Below, in pieces: positions 19,268 to 29,201 of a DNA stretch of 57,581 nucleotides. The notes beneath the pieces were generated by a model that saw nothing but the letters and a program-made list of their open reading frames with translations, searched no databases and had not been told where the DNA came from. The stretch spans positions 1 to 57,581 of the forward strand of contig JAJEGM010000007.1 of assembly GCA_022819825.1 (NCBI GenBank), in the 5' to 3' direction. Position 1 is the stretch's first letter. Every line of letters begins with the position of its first letter. The stretch comes from Acidimicrobiia bacterium (GTDB taxonomy: Bacteria; Actinomycetota; Acidimicrobiia; Acidimicrobiales; Bin134). Both the position numbers and the translations under genes were made by a program.

Positions 19268-20281
19268 ATGGGGACCCAAGGCGAGACGCTGTCGGCCCGC
19301 AAGGCCGCGGTGTTGAGGGCCGTGGTGGAGGGCTACATCTCCACCACCCAGCCCGTGGGCTCCTCCCATGTCTCTGAGATCGCCGATTTGGGCGTGTCCA
19401 CGGCCACGGTCCGCAACGAGATGCTGGCCCTAGAGCAGGCCGGATACCTGAGCCAACCCCACACCAGCGCGGGCCGCATCCCCACCGAGAAGGGCTACCG
19501 CCATTTCGTGGACACCCTCTCCGACGTGTCCGGCACTCTGGGCCGCACCGAGCGCCAGCAAGTGAGGGCTTTCTTCGACACCACCCACAGCGAACTCGAG
19601 CAGATGCTGGCCGACACCAGCGCCCTTTTGGCCGACCTCACCGCCTATGCCGCCTTGGTGGTGGCCCCCCAGCACTCCACCGCCACCATCCGGTCGGTGA
19701 GCTTGGTGGACCTGTCGGAGCGGCTGGTGATGGCCCTGGTGGTGTACGAGAACGGATCGGTGGACAAGCGCACCATCGAGGTGGACCGGCCCGCCGACTC
19801 CGTGGAGATGGCGCGGGCGTCCACCCAGCTCACCGACCTGCTGGCGGGAAGCCCGGCCAGTGCCCTGCGAGATCGCGGGCTGGCCTATGCCCTGACCCCT
19901 CTGGCGGCTCGGGTGCTGGAATCGCTGGCCGATTTGAGCGATGCCGAAGAGCAGCTCTACGTGGGGGGAGCGGCCAGCGTGGCCGGCCTTTTCGACGCCA
20001 CCGAGACGGTTCGCTCGGTTCTGGGAATACTGGAGAAGCAGTTGGTGGTTGTGTCGTTGGTGAGAGACATTCTGGATCGAGGTCTCACGGTGGCCATCGG
20101 CTCAGAAACCGGGGTGGCCCCGTTGGCCGAGTGCTCGCTGATTGTGGCCCCCTACGAGGTGGCAGGCCAGCCGGTGGGCTCCATCGGGGTGCTGGGCCCC
20201 ACCCGCATGAACTATCCCCAAGCACTGGCCGCAGTGGCGGTGGTGAGCCAGAACCTGGGCGACAGGCTGTCAGCTCCGTAG
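19268..20281 (+). CDS. hrcA: heat-inducible transcription repressor HrcA
   Basis: A 337-residue repressor that normally binds CIRCE operators and controls chaperone genes. The N-terminal winged helix is clear (SARKAAVLRAVVEGYISTTQ, VSTATVRNEMLALEQAGYL, PHTSAGRIPTEKGYR) and is followed by the GAF-like domain and the conserved C-terminal region (IGSETGVAPLAECSLIVAPYE, GPTRMNYPQALAAV). No CIRCE inverted repeat (TTAGCACTC-N9-GAGTGCTAA) is visible in the 59 nt upstream, so any autoregulation must use another site. dnaJ starts 3 nt after its stop, so they are surely one transcript. Confidence 0.97.
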   Translation: MGTQGETLSARKAAVLRAVVEGYISTTQPVGSSHVSEIADLGVSTATVRNEMLALEQAGYLSQPHTSAGRIPTEKGYRHFVDTLSDVSGTLGRTERQQVRAFFDTTHSELEQMLADTSALLADLTAYAALVVAPQHSTATIRSVSLVDLSERLVMALVVYENGSVDKRTIEVDRPADSVEMARASTQLTDLLAGSPASALRDRGLAYALTPLAARVLESLADLSDAEEQLYVGGAASVAGLFDATETVRSVLGILEKQLVVVSLVRDILDRGLTVAIGSETGVAPLAECSLIVAPYEVAGQPVGSIGVLGPTRMNYPQALAAVAVVSQNLGDRLSAP

Positions 20282-20284
20282 CCC

Positions 20285-21412
20285 ATGGCTTCCGACTTCT
20301 ACGACCTGCTCGGCGTGGGCCGAGACGCCACTGAGGACGACCTCAAGAAGGCGTTCCGCAAGCTGGCCCGCCAGTACCACCCCGATGCCAACCCCGACGA
20401 CGCCGATGCCGAGGCCCGCTTCAAGGAGATCGCACTGGCCTATGAGACGCTGAGCGATCCCCAGAAGCGGGCCCACTACGACCGCTTCGGCACCGCGCCG
20501 GGAGCAGCCGGCGGGGGTGACCCGTTCTCGGGCATGAACCTGAACGACATCTTCGACGCATTCTTCGGCGGATCGAGCCCGTTCGGTGGGAGCCCATTCG
20601 GCACCGCCGGCGGGCGAACCCGGACCGGTCCCCAGCGGGGCGCCGATCTCGAGGCGGTGCTGACGCTCGATTTTGAAGACGCGGTGCTGGGCGCCGATGC
20701 CGAGGTAACCGTGCGCACCGCCACGGTGTGCGAGCCCTGCGAGGGTCGGGGCGCGGCCGAGGGGAGCCAGCCGATCACTTGCGGTACGTGCGACGGCATG
20801 GGCCAGGTACAGCGGGTGCGCCAGTCGATCCTCGGCCAGATGGTTACCCGCACAGTGTGCGACACCTGCTCGGGCAGCGGCGAGGTGATCGCCGACCCGT
20901 GTCGAGAGTGCGGGGGTGACGGCCGGGTGGTGGGCGACCGGGACTACACGGTGACCGTCCCCGCCGGGGTGGGCCAGGGGTCCACGCTGCGGGTGGCCCG
21001 CCGGGGAGCAGTTGGGCCGCGGGGCGGTCCTCCGGGAGACCTATACGTGCATATCGATGTGCAGCCCCATCCCCGCTTTCAGCGCGACGGCGACAACTTG
21101 GTGGACCGGCTGCATCTGACCATGGTCCAGGCTGCCCTCGGGGTGAACATCAAGTACGAGACGCTGGACAGTGTGGAGGAACTGGACATTCCCGCTGGCA
21201 CCCAGTCTGGCGATGTGTTCCGCATCCGGGGCCGGGGCGTGCCCCGATTGGAGGGCCGAGGCCGGGGCGATGTGCTGGTGCAGGCCATGGTGGAGACGCC
21301 CACCGGCTTGAGCGACGACGAGATCGACCTGCTCCACCAGCTTGCAGAGCTGCGGGGCGAAGAGGTGGCGCCCACCACCAGGAAACGACGCCGTGAAGCC
21401 CGGCGGCGGTGA
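20285..21412 (+). CDS. dnaJ: chaperone DnaJ
   Basis: A 375-residue type I J-protein, co-chaperone of DnaK. The J domain carries HPD at 32-34; a Gly/Phe-rich linker follows ([16 protein letters not shown]), then the zinc region with all four CxxCxGxG repeats ([32 protein letters not shown]), and the C-terminal substrate-binding domains. It follows hrcA by 3 nt and overlaps the proposed rsmE start by 20 nt, so hrcA-dnaJ-rsmE form one operon. Confidence 0.98.
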   Translation: MASDFYDLLGVGRDATEDDLKKAFRKLARQYHPDANPDDADAEARFKEIALAYETLSDPQKRAHYDRFGTAPGAAGGGDPFSGMNLNDIFDAFFGGSSPFGGSPFGTAGGRTRTGPQRGADLEAVLTLDFEDAVLGADAEVTVRTATVCEPCEGRGAAEGSQPITCGTCDGMGQVQRVRQSILGQMVTRTVCDTCSGSGEVIADPCRECGGDGRVVGDRDYTVTVPAGVGQGSTLRVARRGAVGPRGGPPGDLYVHIDVQPHPRFQRDGDNLVDRLHLTMVQAALGVNIKYETLDSVEELDIPAGTQSGDVFRIRGRGVPRLEGRGRGDVLVQAMVETPTGLSDDEIDLLHQLAELRGEEVAPTTRKRRREARRR

Positions 21413-22088
21413 CGGCCCCCACGTATTCGTCGACGACCTAGAACGCCTCGAGCTGCGCGGCGAAGACCGCCATCACCTGAACCGGTCGCTGCGCCTGCGG
21501 CCTGGCGACTCCTTCACCGCCTCTGACGGGGCCGGTTCGTGGCGAATCTGCCGTCTGGGGTCAGGCCCCGAAGGCAAGGTTGAGCCCGTAGGCGAAGTGG
21601 TGTTCGTCGAAGCCCCTCAACCCCCCCTCACCATCGGCTTCGCCCTCATCAAAGGCGGCCGCCCCGAGCTAGTGGTGCAAAAGCTCACCGAACTGGGCGT
21701 GGACGCCATCGTCCCGTTCACCGCCGAACACAGCGTGGTGCGCTGGGATGCCGACCGGGCAACCCGCCACACCGAGCGCCTCCGCCGAGTAGCCCGCGAA
21801 GCCGCCATGCAGAGTCGCCAAGTGCGCCTCCCCGAGATAGGCGAGCCCACCGACTTCGCCGTCTTAGCCGCTTTACCTGGAGCTATCCGGGCCGACATCA
21901 CCGGCACATCCCCATCCCTCGACCACCCCACCGTCTTGATCGGACCCGAAGGCGGCTGGTCCGAATCCGAACGCCACCAACTAGGCGCCATCCGCATCAG
22001 CTCCTCAGTCCTACGCTCAGAAACCGCCGCCATAACCACCGCCGCCCTCCTAACCGCCCTCCGCGACGGCCTGACTGCTACCAGCTAG
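21393..22088 (+). CDS. rsmE: 16S rRNA (uracil-1498-N3)-methyltransferase
   Basis: A SPOUT-type methyltransferase of 231 residues that modifies U1498 of 16S rRNA. The C-terminal knot motifs are clear: [12 protein letters not shown] and [14 protein letters not shown]. The N-terminal PUA-like part includes [21 protein letters not shown] choose the GTG at 21393 (18 codons into a longer open frame) because AGGA lies upstream and the residues before it come from the dnaJ tail read out of frame. Codon choice shifts toward C-ending Cys-poor, TA-containing codons in the 3' half. Its TAG stop shares bases with the stop of the convergent gltA. Confidence 0.94.
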   Translation: MKPGGGDGPHVFVDDLERLELRGEDRHHLNRSLRLRPGDSFTASDGAGSWRICRLGSGPEGKVEPVGEVVFVEAPQPPLTIGFALIKGGRPELVVQKLTELGVDAIVPFTAEHSVVRWDADRATRHTERLRRVAREAAMQSRQVRLPEIGEPTDFAVLAALPGAIRADITGTSPSLDHPTVLIGPEGGWSESERHQLGAIRISSSVLRSETAAITTAALLTALRDGLTATS

Positions 22089-23356
22089 GAGCGCTGGTTT
22101 ATGGGGGTGTAGGTGCGTTCGGCGGAGCCGGTGTAGACTTGGCGGGGGCGGGCTATTCGGCTGTCTTGTTCTAGGAGTTCTACCCAGTGGGCCAGCCAGC
22201 CGGCGGTGCGGGCGATGGCGAACAGAACGGTGAACATGTCGGTGGGGAACCCCATCGATTGGTAGATGAGCCCGGAGTAGAAGTCCACGTTGGGATACAG
22301 CCGGCGGCTCACGAAGTAGTCGTCGGCCAGGGCCACCTCTTCGAGCTTGAGGGCGATGTCGAGCAGCGGGTTGGAGCCGGTCACCTCGAACACGTCGTAG
22401 GCGGCCTGTTTGATGATGCGGGCCCGGGGGTCGTAGTTCTTGTACACCCGGTGGCCGAAACCCATTAGGCGGGTCTCGCCGGCCTTCACCGCCTTGATGA
22501 ACGGGTCGATGTTCTCGTAGCTGCCGATTTCGTCGAGCATCTCCATAACCGCCTGATTGGCTCCGCCATGGCGGGGGCCGTACAGCGAGCAAGCCGCCGC
22601 GGAGATAACCGAGTAGGGGTCGGTGTGGGCGCTTCCCACCACCCGGGCGGTGCTGGTGGAGCAGTTCTGGCCGTGGTCGGCGTGGGTGATGAGAAGCAGG
22701 TCGAGCGCCCGGGCGAAGGCCGGGTCGCACTCGTAGGTGGGCTCGGCAATCTTGAACATCATCGACAGGAAATTGGTGGCGAAGTCCAGGTTGTTGTCGG
22801 GATAGACGAACGGCATACCGGTGTTGAACCGGAAGCCCGCGGCGGCCACGGTGGGCACTTTGGCGATGAGCCGCACAATCTGGTGCATGCGGTTCTTGGG
22901 GTCTTCGATGTCTTTGGCCTCGGGGTAGAACGTGGACAGCGCGGCGATGGTGGACACGAACATGCCCATGGGGTGGGCATCGTGGAGGAACGACTCCATG
23001 AACCGCTTGCGGAAGCGCTCGTGGATGAAGGTGTGGTGGGTGATCTCGTGGACCCACACGTCGTATTCGCCAGGGGTGGGGAGTTCGCCGTGGAGCAGCA
23101 GGTAGGCCACCTCCAGGAAGGTGGAGTGCTCGGCCAACTGCTCGATGGGGTAGCCCCGGTAGCGCAGGATGCCGTTCTCGCCGTCCACTTCGCTGATGGC
23201 ACTGGTAGTGGCCGCGGTGGTGCTGAAGGACGGGTCTAGGAACCAGACGTTGGGGAGTAGTTTTCGCCACGCTGCGGCATCCACACCACCGTCGACAATC
23301 GGAACCTCTATCTGCTCACCGGTCCGATTGTCGGTGATCGTTATGGATTCAGGCAC
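22085..23356 (-). CDS. gltA: citrate synthase
   Basis: A 423-residue type II-like citrate synthase that condenses acetyl-CoA with oxaloacetate at the entry of the TCA cycle. Active-site segments are HADHGQNCSTSTARVVGSAH and GFGHRVYKNYDPRA, with the catalytic His and the nucleotide/CoA-binding residues in place. The GTG start has a strong AAAGGAG 6 nt upstream. The aconitase gene lies 2.5 kb further along on the same strand, so two successive TCA steps are near each other although not one operon. Confidence 0.97.
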   Translation of the reverse strand: MPESITITDNRTGEQIEVPIVDGGVDAAAWRKLLPNVWFLDPSFSTTAATTSAISEVDGENGILRYRGYPIEQLAEHSTFLEVAYLLLHGELPTPGEYDVWVHEITHHTFIHERFRKRFMESFLHDAHPMGMFVSTIAALSTFYPEAKDIEDPKNRMHQIVRLIAKVPTVAAAGFRFNTGMPFVYPDNNLDFATNFLSMMFKIAEPTYECDPAFARALDLLLITHADHGQNCSTSTARVVGSAHTDPYSVISAAACSLYGPRHGGANQAVMEMLDEIGSYENIDPFIKAVKAGETRLMGFGHRVYKNYDPRARIIKQAAYDVFEVTGSNPLLDIALKLEEVALADDYFVSRRLYPNVDFYSGLIYQSMGFPTDMFTVLFAIARTAGWLAHWVELLEQDSRIARPRQVYTGSAERTYTPINQRS

Positions 23357-23442
23357 GCACGGCTCCTTTCCCTGCTCCCTCCGGCGCTGCGGCAGCTTAC
23401 CTCAGGTTGTCGCTTTCGCCCCAGAGAGAGTGTTGCCCCTGG

Positions 23443-24822
23443 TCACAGCGGGGTGTTGTCGTGTCGGCGGCGGGGGAGGGCCTCCCGCTTGGACTCCAGC
23501 AGATCCAGGGCGGCGGCCACCTCGGCCCGGGTGTCGGCCGGGTCGATTACCGCGTCGATCGAGCCCCGCTCGGCGGCGATGTAGGGGTTCAGGTAGCGCT
23601 CCTCGTAGGCGGCCTCGAGTTCGGCCCGCTCCTCGGGGCTCGACCGTCGGTGGACAATTTCCACTGCTCCCCGGGCGCCCATGACCGCGACCTCCGCTGA
23701 GGGCCAGGCCAGGGCGATGTCGTTTCCCATGTGGCGGGAGTCCATCACGATGTAGGCCCCGCCATAGGACTTCCGCAGGGTCACGTTCACCCGGCCCACG
23801 GTGGCCCGGGCATACGCGAAGGCCAGCTGGGCGCCGTGGCGGATGATGCCCCGCCACTCCAGGTCCTTGCCCGGCTGGAAGCCCGAGGTGTCCACGAAGG
23901 TGACCAGCGGCAGGTTGAAGGCGTCGCAGAACGACACGAACCGGGCCCCCTTCTGACTGCACGCGATGTCGAGCGTTCCGGCCAGGGTCTGGGGCTGGTT
24001 GGCCAGGATCCCCACCGGCCGCCCGGCCACGGTGGCAAAGGCGCACACCAGGTTGGCGGCCCAGTCGGCCTTGTATTCCAGCAGGTCGCCATCGTCGGCC
24101 ACCGCCCGGACGACATCTCGAATGTCGTAGCTGCCCAGCGGCGATTCGGGCAAGATGTCGCGCAGCTCGGGGGTGGGGCGGTCCACCGGGTCGTCCACCG
24201 GATACCGGGGCGGCAGCTCGTCGGCGTGGGCGGGAAGCAGGCTCAACAGCGCGCCCACCAGATCGGACGCGGCGTCTTTGTCGTCCACCAGGAAGGCGGC
24301 CACCCCGCTGCGCCGAGAGAGCTGGCGGGCGCCGCCCAGGGTCTGGTTGCTGATCACCTCGCCGGTGAATTGGGTGACCATACGGGGGCCAGAGACGAAG
24401 GCGTAGCTGTCCTCGGTGGCGATGGCGATGTCGGCTAGGCCCAGCAGCAGAGCCGGCCCCGACACCGCCGGGCCGGTGGCGCAGAAAATGGTGGGCACCT
24501 GACCCGAGCAGTCCACCACCGACTTGGCCACCCGGCCCCAGCCCATGGTGGCCGCGATGCCCGAGTCGATATCGGCACCAGATGAGGCTATGAACCCCAC
24601 CAAGGGCACACGGCGCAGAAGGGCCTCCTGGGCGGCTCGCTCCAGCGTCTCGCTGTCGGCCGGGCTCAGCGCCCCCCGGTCGGCCTCGTTGTCCTCCACC
24701 TCGAAGACCACGCATTCCCGGCCGTCGTAGGAGTCCAGCCAGGCTCGGGCCGATCCCGGTGCTCCGGCTCGCAGCGGTACCCGGTCGGGACGGTTGCCGG
24801 TGGCGGTCATGGCGTCGGTCAT
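23443..24822 (-). CDS. acyl-CoA carboxylase carboxyltransferase (beta) subunit
   Basis: A crotonase-fold carboxyltransferase of about 459 residues. It transfers carboxyl from biotin to an acyl-CoA such as acetyl- or propionyl-CoA. The two halves show the oxyanion-hole regions: IFCATGPAVSGPALLLGLADI in the N half, and FVDTSGFQPGKDLEWRGIIRHGAQLAFAYA with KSYGGAYIVMDSRHMG in the C half. The biotin-carrier alpha chain is not in the window. I start at the ATG of MTDAMTATGN; a longer frame begins 45 nt upstream, and neither has a clear Shine-Dalgarno. Acceptor specificity cannot be read safely. Confidence 0.9.
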   Translation of the reverse strand: MTDAMTATGNRPDRVPLRAGAPGSARAWLDSYDGRECVVFEVEDNEADRGALSPADSETLERAAQEALLRRVPLVGFIASSGADIDSGIAATMGWGRVAKSVVDCSGQVPTIFCATGPAVSGPALLLGLADIAIATEDSYAFVSGPRMVTQFTGEVISNQTLGGARQLSRRSGVAAFLVDDKDAASDLVGALLSLLPAHADELPPRYPVDDPVDRPTPELRDILPESPLGSYDIRDVVRAVADDGDLLEYKADWAANLVCAFATVAGRPVGILANQPQTLAGTLDIACSQKGARFVSFCDAFNLPLVTFVDTSGFQPGKDLEWRGIIRHGAQLAFAYARATVGRVNVTLRKSYGGAYIVMDSRHMGNDIALAWPSAEVAVMGARGAVEIVHRRSSPEERAELEAAYEERYLNPYIAAERGSIDAVIDPADTRAEVAAALDLLESKREALPRRRHDNTPL

Positions 24823-24906
24823 AGGCGGTGCTGTCAGTCTCGCGCCGTGCTCAAAGGGGACAAGCACCGAGACAGCAAAGTCTACGTTCTCGTGGCTCTG
24901 ACGCCG

Positions 24907-25809
24907 TCAACTGGGGTACACCCCGGCCTGGTCGTAGCCGTGGGTCCCCACTACTTCGAATATCACGTCTCGCACCGCTCGGGTGATCGCCGATGGGGCC
25001 ACACGGCGGCTGACGATCAGGCCCACCGAGCGCCGCACCAGCCCGGTGATGGGGATGCGCCGCCAGGGGCCGTCGTCGGGGGCGGCGGTAGCGGGCAATA
25101 TGGCGGCGCCGAACCCGGTGAGCACCAGGGTGGCGATCATCCTCATGCCGTCGATCTCGGCCCGGGTGGTGAGCTCCACGCCCTGGATCTTGAGCTCGGA
25201 GTCGATCTCATCTCGAAAGGCAGTGCCCGGAGGGGGCAGCAGCAGCTCGTGGCGGCTCAGCTCGGCGGGGGTCACCGACGACTTGCGGGCCAGCGGGTGG
25301 TCGGGCGGGGCTATGAGCAAGCGGTCTTCCGCAAACAGCTCTTCAGCCCGGATCTCAGAATCGTGCAGGGGCAGGTTGACCACTGCGCTGTGCAGATCTC
25401 CGGCGATCACCTGGGGGAGGAGGCTGGTGGTGGTGGCGGTGAGCACCTCGAGGCGGATGTTGGGGTATTGGGCCTCCAGGGCGGGCAAAACGATGGGGAT
25501 CAGCCACCGGGCGGTGGAGTCGATGGTGCCCAGACGGGTGACTCCGGAGATGTCGTCGCGTATAGCGGCCATGTCGAGGGCGATGGCGTCGGTCTCAGCC
25601 CGGATGCGCCGGGCTCGGGCCAATACCGCCTCTCCTTCCTCGGTGAGGGTGCCGGCGTCGCGGTCCACCAGGATGGCGCCCAGCTCCTCCTCCAACTTGG
25701 CGATGTGCTTGGACACGTTGGACTGCACGGTGTGCAGCGACCGGGCGGCCTTGGAGAACGTCTTGTGCTCGGCTATCGCCAACAGGGCATCGAGCTGGCG
25801 GATGTCCAT
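24907..25809 (-). CDS. LysR family transcriptional regulator
   Basis: A 300-residue LysR-type regulator. The N-terminal winged helix-turn-helix is MDIRQLDALLAIAEHKTFSKAA with the recognition segment TVQSNVSKHIAKLEEELGA; a periplasmic-binding-like effector domain follows (VTRLGTIDSTARWLIPIVLPALEAQYP and LVLTGFGAAILPA). The ATG at 25809 fits the family start; the frame stays open far upstream only as a shadow of aconitase. It sits 59 nt downstream of acnA on the same strand and may be co-transcribed with it, so aconitase or the adjacent acyl-CoA carboxylase are candidate targets. Confidence 0.94.
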   Translation of the reverse strand: MDIRQLDALLAIAEHKTFSKAARSLHTVQSNVSKHIAKLEEELGAILVDRDAGTLTEEGEAVLARARRIRAETDAIALDMAAIRDDISGVTRLGTIDSTARWLIPIVLPALEAQYPNIRLEVLTATTTSLLPQVIAGDLHSAVVNLPLHDSEIRAEELFAEDRLLIAPPDHPLARKSSVTPAELSRHELLLPPPGTAFRDEIDSELKIQGVELTTRAEIDGMRMIATLVLTGFGAAILPATAAPDDGPWRRIPITGLVRRSVGLIVSRRVAPSAITRAVRDVIFEVVGTHGYDQAGVYPS

Positions 25810-25868
25810 GGCCGTAAATCTACGGTCGGCAGGAAGGGCGGATGTCCATCGCGGGTCTCGGCGGGCGG

Positions 25869-28142
25869 TCAGCCCATGGTCCGCTGGCGGATCAGGTTCA
25901 GCGCGCTGCCGGCTTGGAACCACTCGATCTGGTCGCGCGACAGGGTGTGCTCGGCGATGATGTCCACCGTGGTCCCGTCGGGCTTGGCCACCTGCACCTG
26001 GACCGGCGTGCCGGGGGCCAGGTCGGCCAGGCCGAGCACCGAGATGCGGTCGTCCTCGTCGATGCGGTCGTAGTCGTCTGGGTCGGCGAAGGTGAGGGCC
26101 AGAACGCCTTGCTTCTTCAGGTTGGTCTCGTGGATGCGGGCGAATGATCGGGCTATCACCGCCGCGCACCCCCGGAAGCGGGGCTCCATGGCGGCGTGCT
26201 CCCGGGACGAGCCCTCGCCGATGTTGCGGTCGCCCACCACTACCCAGCGCTGCCCGGCGGCGTGGTAGGCCGCGGCCACGTCGGGGAACGACCCGGTGGA
26301 GCCGTCGAGCTGGTTCTTGCCCTCGCCGACCGCCCCGGTGAAGGCGTTCACCGCCCCCAGATAGAGGTTGCCGGAGATGTTCTCCAGGTGGCCCCGGTAG
26401 CGCAGCCACGGTCCGGCCATGGAGATGTGGTCGGTGGTGCACTTGCCCTGGGCCTTGAGCAGCACGGGCAGATCGGTGAAGTCCTGGCCGTCCCACGGGG
26501 AGAAGGGCTCGAGCAGTTGGAGCCGCTCGGAGTCGGGCGACACCCGTACATCCACGCCGCTGCCGTCGTCGGGCGGGGCCAAGAACCCGCTGGCGCCGGG
26601 GTCGAAGCCCTGGTCGGGGAGCTCGGTGCCCGGACCCACCATGAGCGCCACCTCGGAGCCGTCGGGGGCGGTGATGGTGTCGCTGACCGGGTCGAAGTCC
26701 AGTGTGCCGGCCAATGCCAGGGCCACCACCGTCTCCGGGGAGGTGACGAAGGCGTTGGTGGAGGCGTAGCCGTCGTTGCGCTTGGGGAAGTTGCGGTTGT
26801 AGCTGGTGACAATGCTGTTGGGGGTGCCGTCGGCCACGTCGTCGCGGTTCCACTGGCCGATGCAGGGACCGCAGGCATTGGCCAACACAGTGGCCCCGAT
26901 GGACTCCAGGTCGGCCAGCAGGCCGTCGCGCTCGATGGTGGCCCGAACCTGCTCGGAGCCGGGGGTGACCATGAGGGGCGACTTGGCGGTGAGGCCGTGG
27001 GCCGCGGCGTGGCGGGCGATGCTGGCCGCCCGGGTGATGTCCTCGTAGCTGGAGTTGGTACACGAGCCCACCAGAGCGGCACTCACCTCCAGGGGCCAGC
27101 CGTTCAGCTTGGCCTCGGACCCCAGATCGGCCACTGGCCGGGCCCGGTCGGGGGTGTGGGGGCCGTTGATGTGCGGTCCCAGCTCGGACAGGTCGATCTC
27201 CACCACCCGGTCGAAGTAGCCGCCGGGGTCGCCCAGCACGGCATCGTCGGCCCGAAGGTTGTGGGCGGCGGCGTTGGCCGCGTCGGCCACGGCCTCGCGG
27301 CCGGTGGCCTTGAGGTAGCGGGCGATGGCATCGTCGTAGGCGAACAGCGAGGTGGTAGCGCCGATCTCGGCCCCCATGTTGCAGATAGTGGCCTTGCCGG
27401 TGGCCGACAGGGAGTGGGCTCCGGGCCCGAAGTACTCCACGATGGCCCCGGTGCCGCCGGCCACCGTGAGGATCTCGGCCACCTTCAAGATCACGTCCTT
27501 GGGTGCGGCCCAGCCGTCGAGCTCGCCGGTGAGGTGCACGCCGATGAGCTTGGGCCAGCGCACGTTCCAGGGGAATCCGGTCATCACATCCACCGCGTCG
27601 GCGCCGCCCACGCCCACCGCCACCATGGCCAGGCCGCCGGCGTTGGGGGTGTGGCTGTCGGTGCCGATCATCATGCCGCCGGGGAAGGCGTACTGCTCCA
27701 GCACCACCTGGTGGATGATCCCCGATCCCGGCTTCCAGAATCCGGCGCCGTAGCGGGCGCATACCGACTCCAGAAAGTCGTACACCTCCTCGTTGTTGTC
27801 GAGGGCCGCGGCCAGGTCTCGCTTAGCGTCGATGCGGGCCGAGATGAGGTGGTCGCAGTGGGTGGTGGTGGGCACTTGCACCTCGTCTAGCCCGGCGGTC
27901 ATGAACTGGAGCCAAGCCATCTGGGCGGTGGCGTCCTGCATGGCCACCCGATCGGGGCGCAGATCCACGTAGGTGGCTCCCCGCTCCGGGGTGACAGCAG
28001 GGTCGTCGAGGTGGTTGACCAGGACTTTCTCGGCCAACGTGAGCTCTCGGCCAAAACGCTCCCGGGCGGCGTCGACCCGCTCGTCCAGGGTGGAATACAC
28101 GTTTTCAATCAGCTCAATGGGTGTGGAGGCGGCTACCGGCAT
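25869..28142 (-). CDS. aconitate hydratase (mitochondrial-type)
   Basis: A 757-residue [4Fe-4S] enzyme interconverting citrate and isocitrate in the TCA cycle. Cluster ligands are in [10 protein letters not shown] and ACGPCIGQW, active-site regions in [12 protein letters not shown] and [17 protein letters not shown]. Length and sequence match the mitochondrial-like aconitase group rather than the ~900-residue AcnA. The start ATG (MPVAASTP) is preceded by GGAGGT that almost touches it, so spacing is unusually short; the next in-frame candidates are weaker. It is followed by the LysR gene on the same strand. Confidence 0.96.
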   Translation of the reverse strand: MPVAASTPIELIENVYSTLDERVDAARERFGRELTLAEKVLVNHLDDPAVTPERGATYVDLRPDRVAMQDATAQMAWLQFMTAGLDEVQVPTTTHCDHLISARIDAKRDLAAALDNNEEVYDFLESVCARYGAGFWKPGSGIIHQVVLEQYAFPGGMMIGTDSHTPNAGGLAMVAVGVGGADAVDVMTGFPWNVRWPKLIGVHLTGELDGWAAPKDVILKVAEILTVAGGTGAIVEYFGPGAHSLSATGKATICNMGAEIGATTSLFAYDDAIARYLKATGREAVADAANAAAHNLRADDAVLGDPGGYFDRVVEIDLSELGPHINGPHTPDRARPVADLGSEAKLNGWPLEVSAALVGSCTNSSYEDITRAASIARHAAAHGLTAKSPLMVTPGSEQVRATIERDGLLADLESIGATVLANACGPCIGQWNRDDVADGTPNSIVTSYNRNFPKRNDGYASTNAFVTSPETVVALALAGTLDFDPVSDTITAPDGSEVALMVGPGTELPDQGFDPGASGFLAPPDDGSGVDVRVSPDSERLQLLEPFSPWDGQDFTDLPVLLKAQGKCTTDHISMAGPWLRYRGHLENISGNLYLGAVNAFTGAVGEGKNQLDGSTGSFPDVAAAYHAAGQRWVVVGDRNIGEGSSREHAAMEPRFRGCAAVIARSFARIHETNLKKQGVLALTFADPDDYDRIDEDDRISVLGLADLAPGTPVQVQVAKPDGTTVDIIAEHTLSRDQIEWFQAGSALNLIRQRTMG

Positions 28143-28242
28143 ACCTCCGATCCTACGGGCTTTCCGGCAAAATGGCCTTGTCGCGCAATGGGCCGATTGA
28201 GGGGTTTTGTTTGGGATAGTGACGGAGTTGACCGAGGGGGTT

Positions 28243-29145
28243 CTACTTGGGCCAGCGGCGATGTTGGCGACGGGAGCGGGGGGAGCGGTCGCCGAGGGCC
28301 CAGGCCCGGCGCCAAGGGGACACATTGGGGCCGGTGAGGCCGGGGGTGGTGCCGGCGTGGGCTCGGCGGCGGGCCTGGTACCAGTCGGTGGCGCACTCGT
28401 CGGCCAGGGTGGCCACCGCCACCTCGATGCGGGCCGCAAAACGGCGGGCGTTGTCCTCCTCGGTGGGCACCAGTGGATCGCCGAATGTGATCGTGGTGGC
28501 CGACACCTTGGGCACATTGCGGCCTTTGGACAGGATCCGGTCGGTGCCCTCCACGTGCACCGGCACCACCGGCACGCCGCAGCGCACCGCCAGGTAGCCG
28601 GCACCGCCTAAGAAGGGCTGGCCCCAGCCGTCGGGGCTGCGGCCGCCCTCGGGAAAGATGAGCAGGCTCCAACCGTCCTCGATGAGTGACGCAGCCAGCC
28701 GGGCCGAGCGCCGTCCCACTTTGGACCGTTCGATGGGGATGGCTCCGATGACCAGAGCCGAGGCCGCCGACTTGACCGCCCCGGTGAAGAAATAGTCCGA
28801 TGCGGCGCCTACCACCAGCCGGTTGCGCCACTTGGGTGGGATGGATGTGAACATCAGGGGGGTGTCGATGTGGCTGTGGTGGTTGGCGGCGAAGATCACC
28901 GGGCCCTCGAGGCGCTCCAGCCGGTCAAGCCCTTGGCGGCGAGGGCGGGCCAGCGCAGCCATCGCTGGCTGCATCACAACCTCGGTGATAACCCGACGGG
29001 CGGCTCGGGCCGCCGGCTTGCGGGCCCACTCGGTGTCGTAGTCGGCCCCCCGATTCTTGGGGCCGGGCGCGGGCGGAACCCCAACGGGCGGTCGGGCCGC
29101 CCGGTAGGGAAACTCCAGCTTCGAGATCACCCGTTTAGGCGACAT
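28243..29145 (-). CDS. PlsC-type lysophospholipid acyltransferase
   Basis: A 300-residue 1-acylglycerol-phosphate acyltransferase family protein. Motif I is NHHSHIDTP (HX4D) near residue 82, the glycerol-phosphate binding motif is [10 protein letters not shown], and VPVHVEG follows. The start ATG at 29145 gives [13 protein letters not shown]; the frame upstream is only a shadow of the neighbour. The basic C-terminus ([14 protein letters not shown]) is low complexity. It follows the LarA-like gene by 56 nt and the reductase-HAD fusion, so it may act in the same lipid pathway. Confidence 0.92.
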   Translation of the reverse strand: MSPKRVISKLEFPYRAARPPVGVPPAPGPKNRGADYDTEWARKPAARAARRVITEVVMQPAMAALARPRRQGLDRLERLEGPVIFAANHHSHIDTPLMFTSIPPKWRNRLVVGAASDYFFTGAVKSAASALVIGAIPIERSKVGRRSARLAASLIEDGWSLLIFPEGGRSPDGWGQPFLGGAGYLAVRCGVPVVPVHVEGTDRILSKGRNVPKVSATTITFGDPLVPTEEDNARRFAARIEVAVATLADECATDWYQARRRAHAGTTPGLTGPNVSPWRRAWALGDRSPRSRRQHRRWPK

Positions 29146-29201
29146 CGCTATAAGAAGAGTCAGGCCGAGGGTGTCTCCGGACGGCGGTTGGAAGAGGTTC
29201 G

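Noticed and set aside
25810..27762. Very long minus-strand frame (over 950 codons) running into the LysR gene
   Set aside because: It is a shadow of the aconitase gene on the same strand in another frame: Arg/Gly/Pro-rich, no family match. Only the last 301 codons are LysR.
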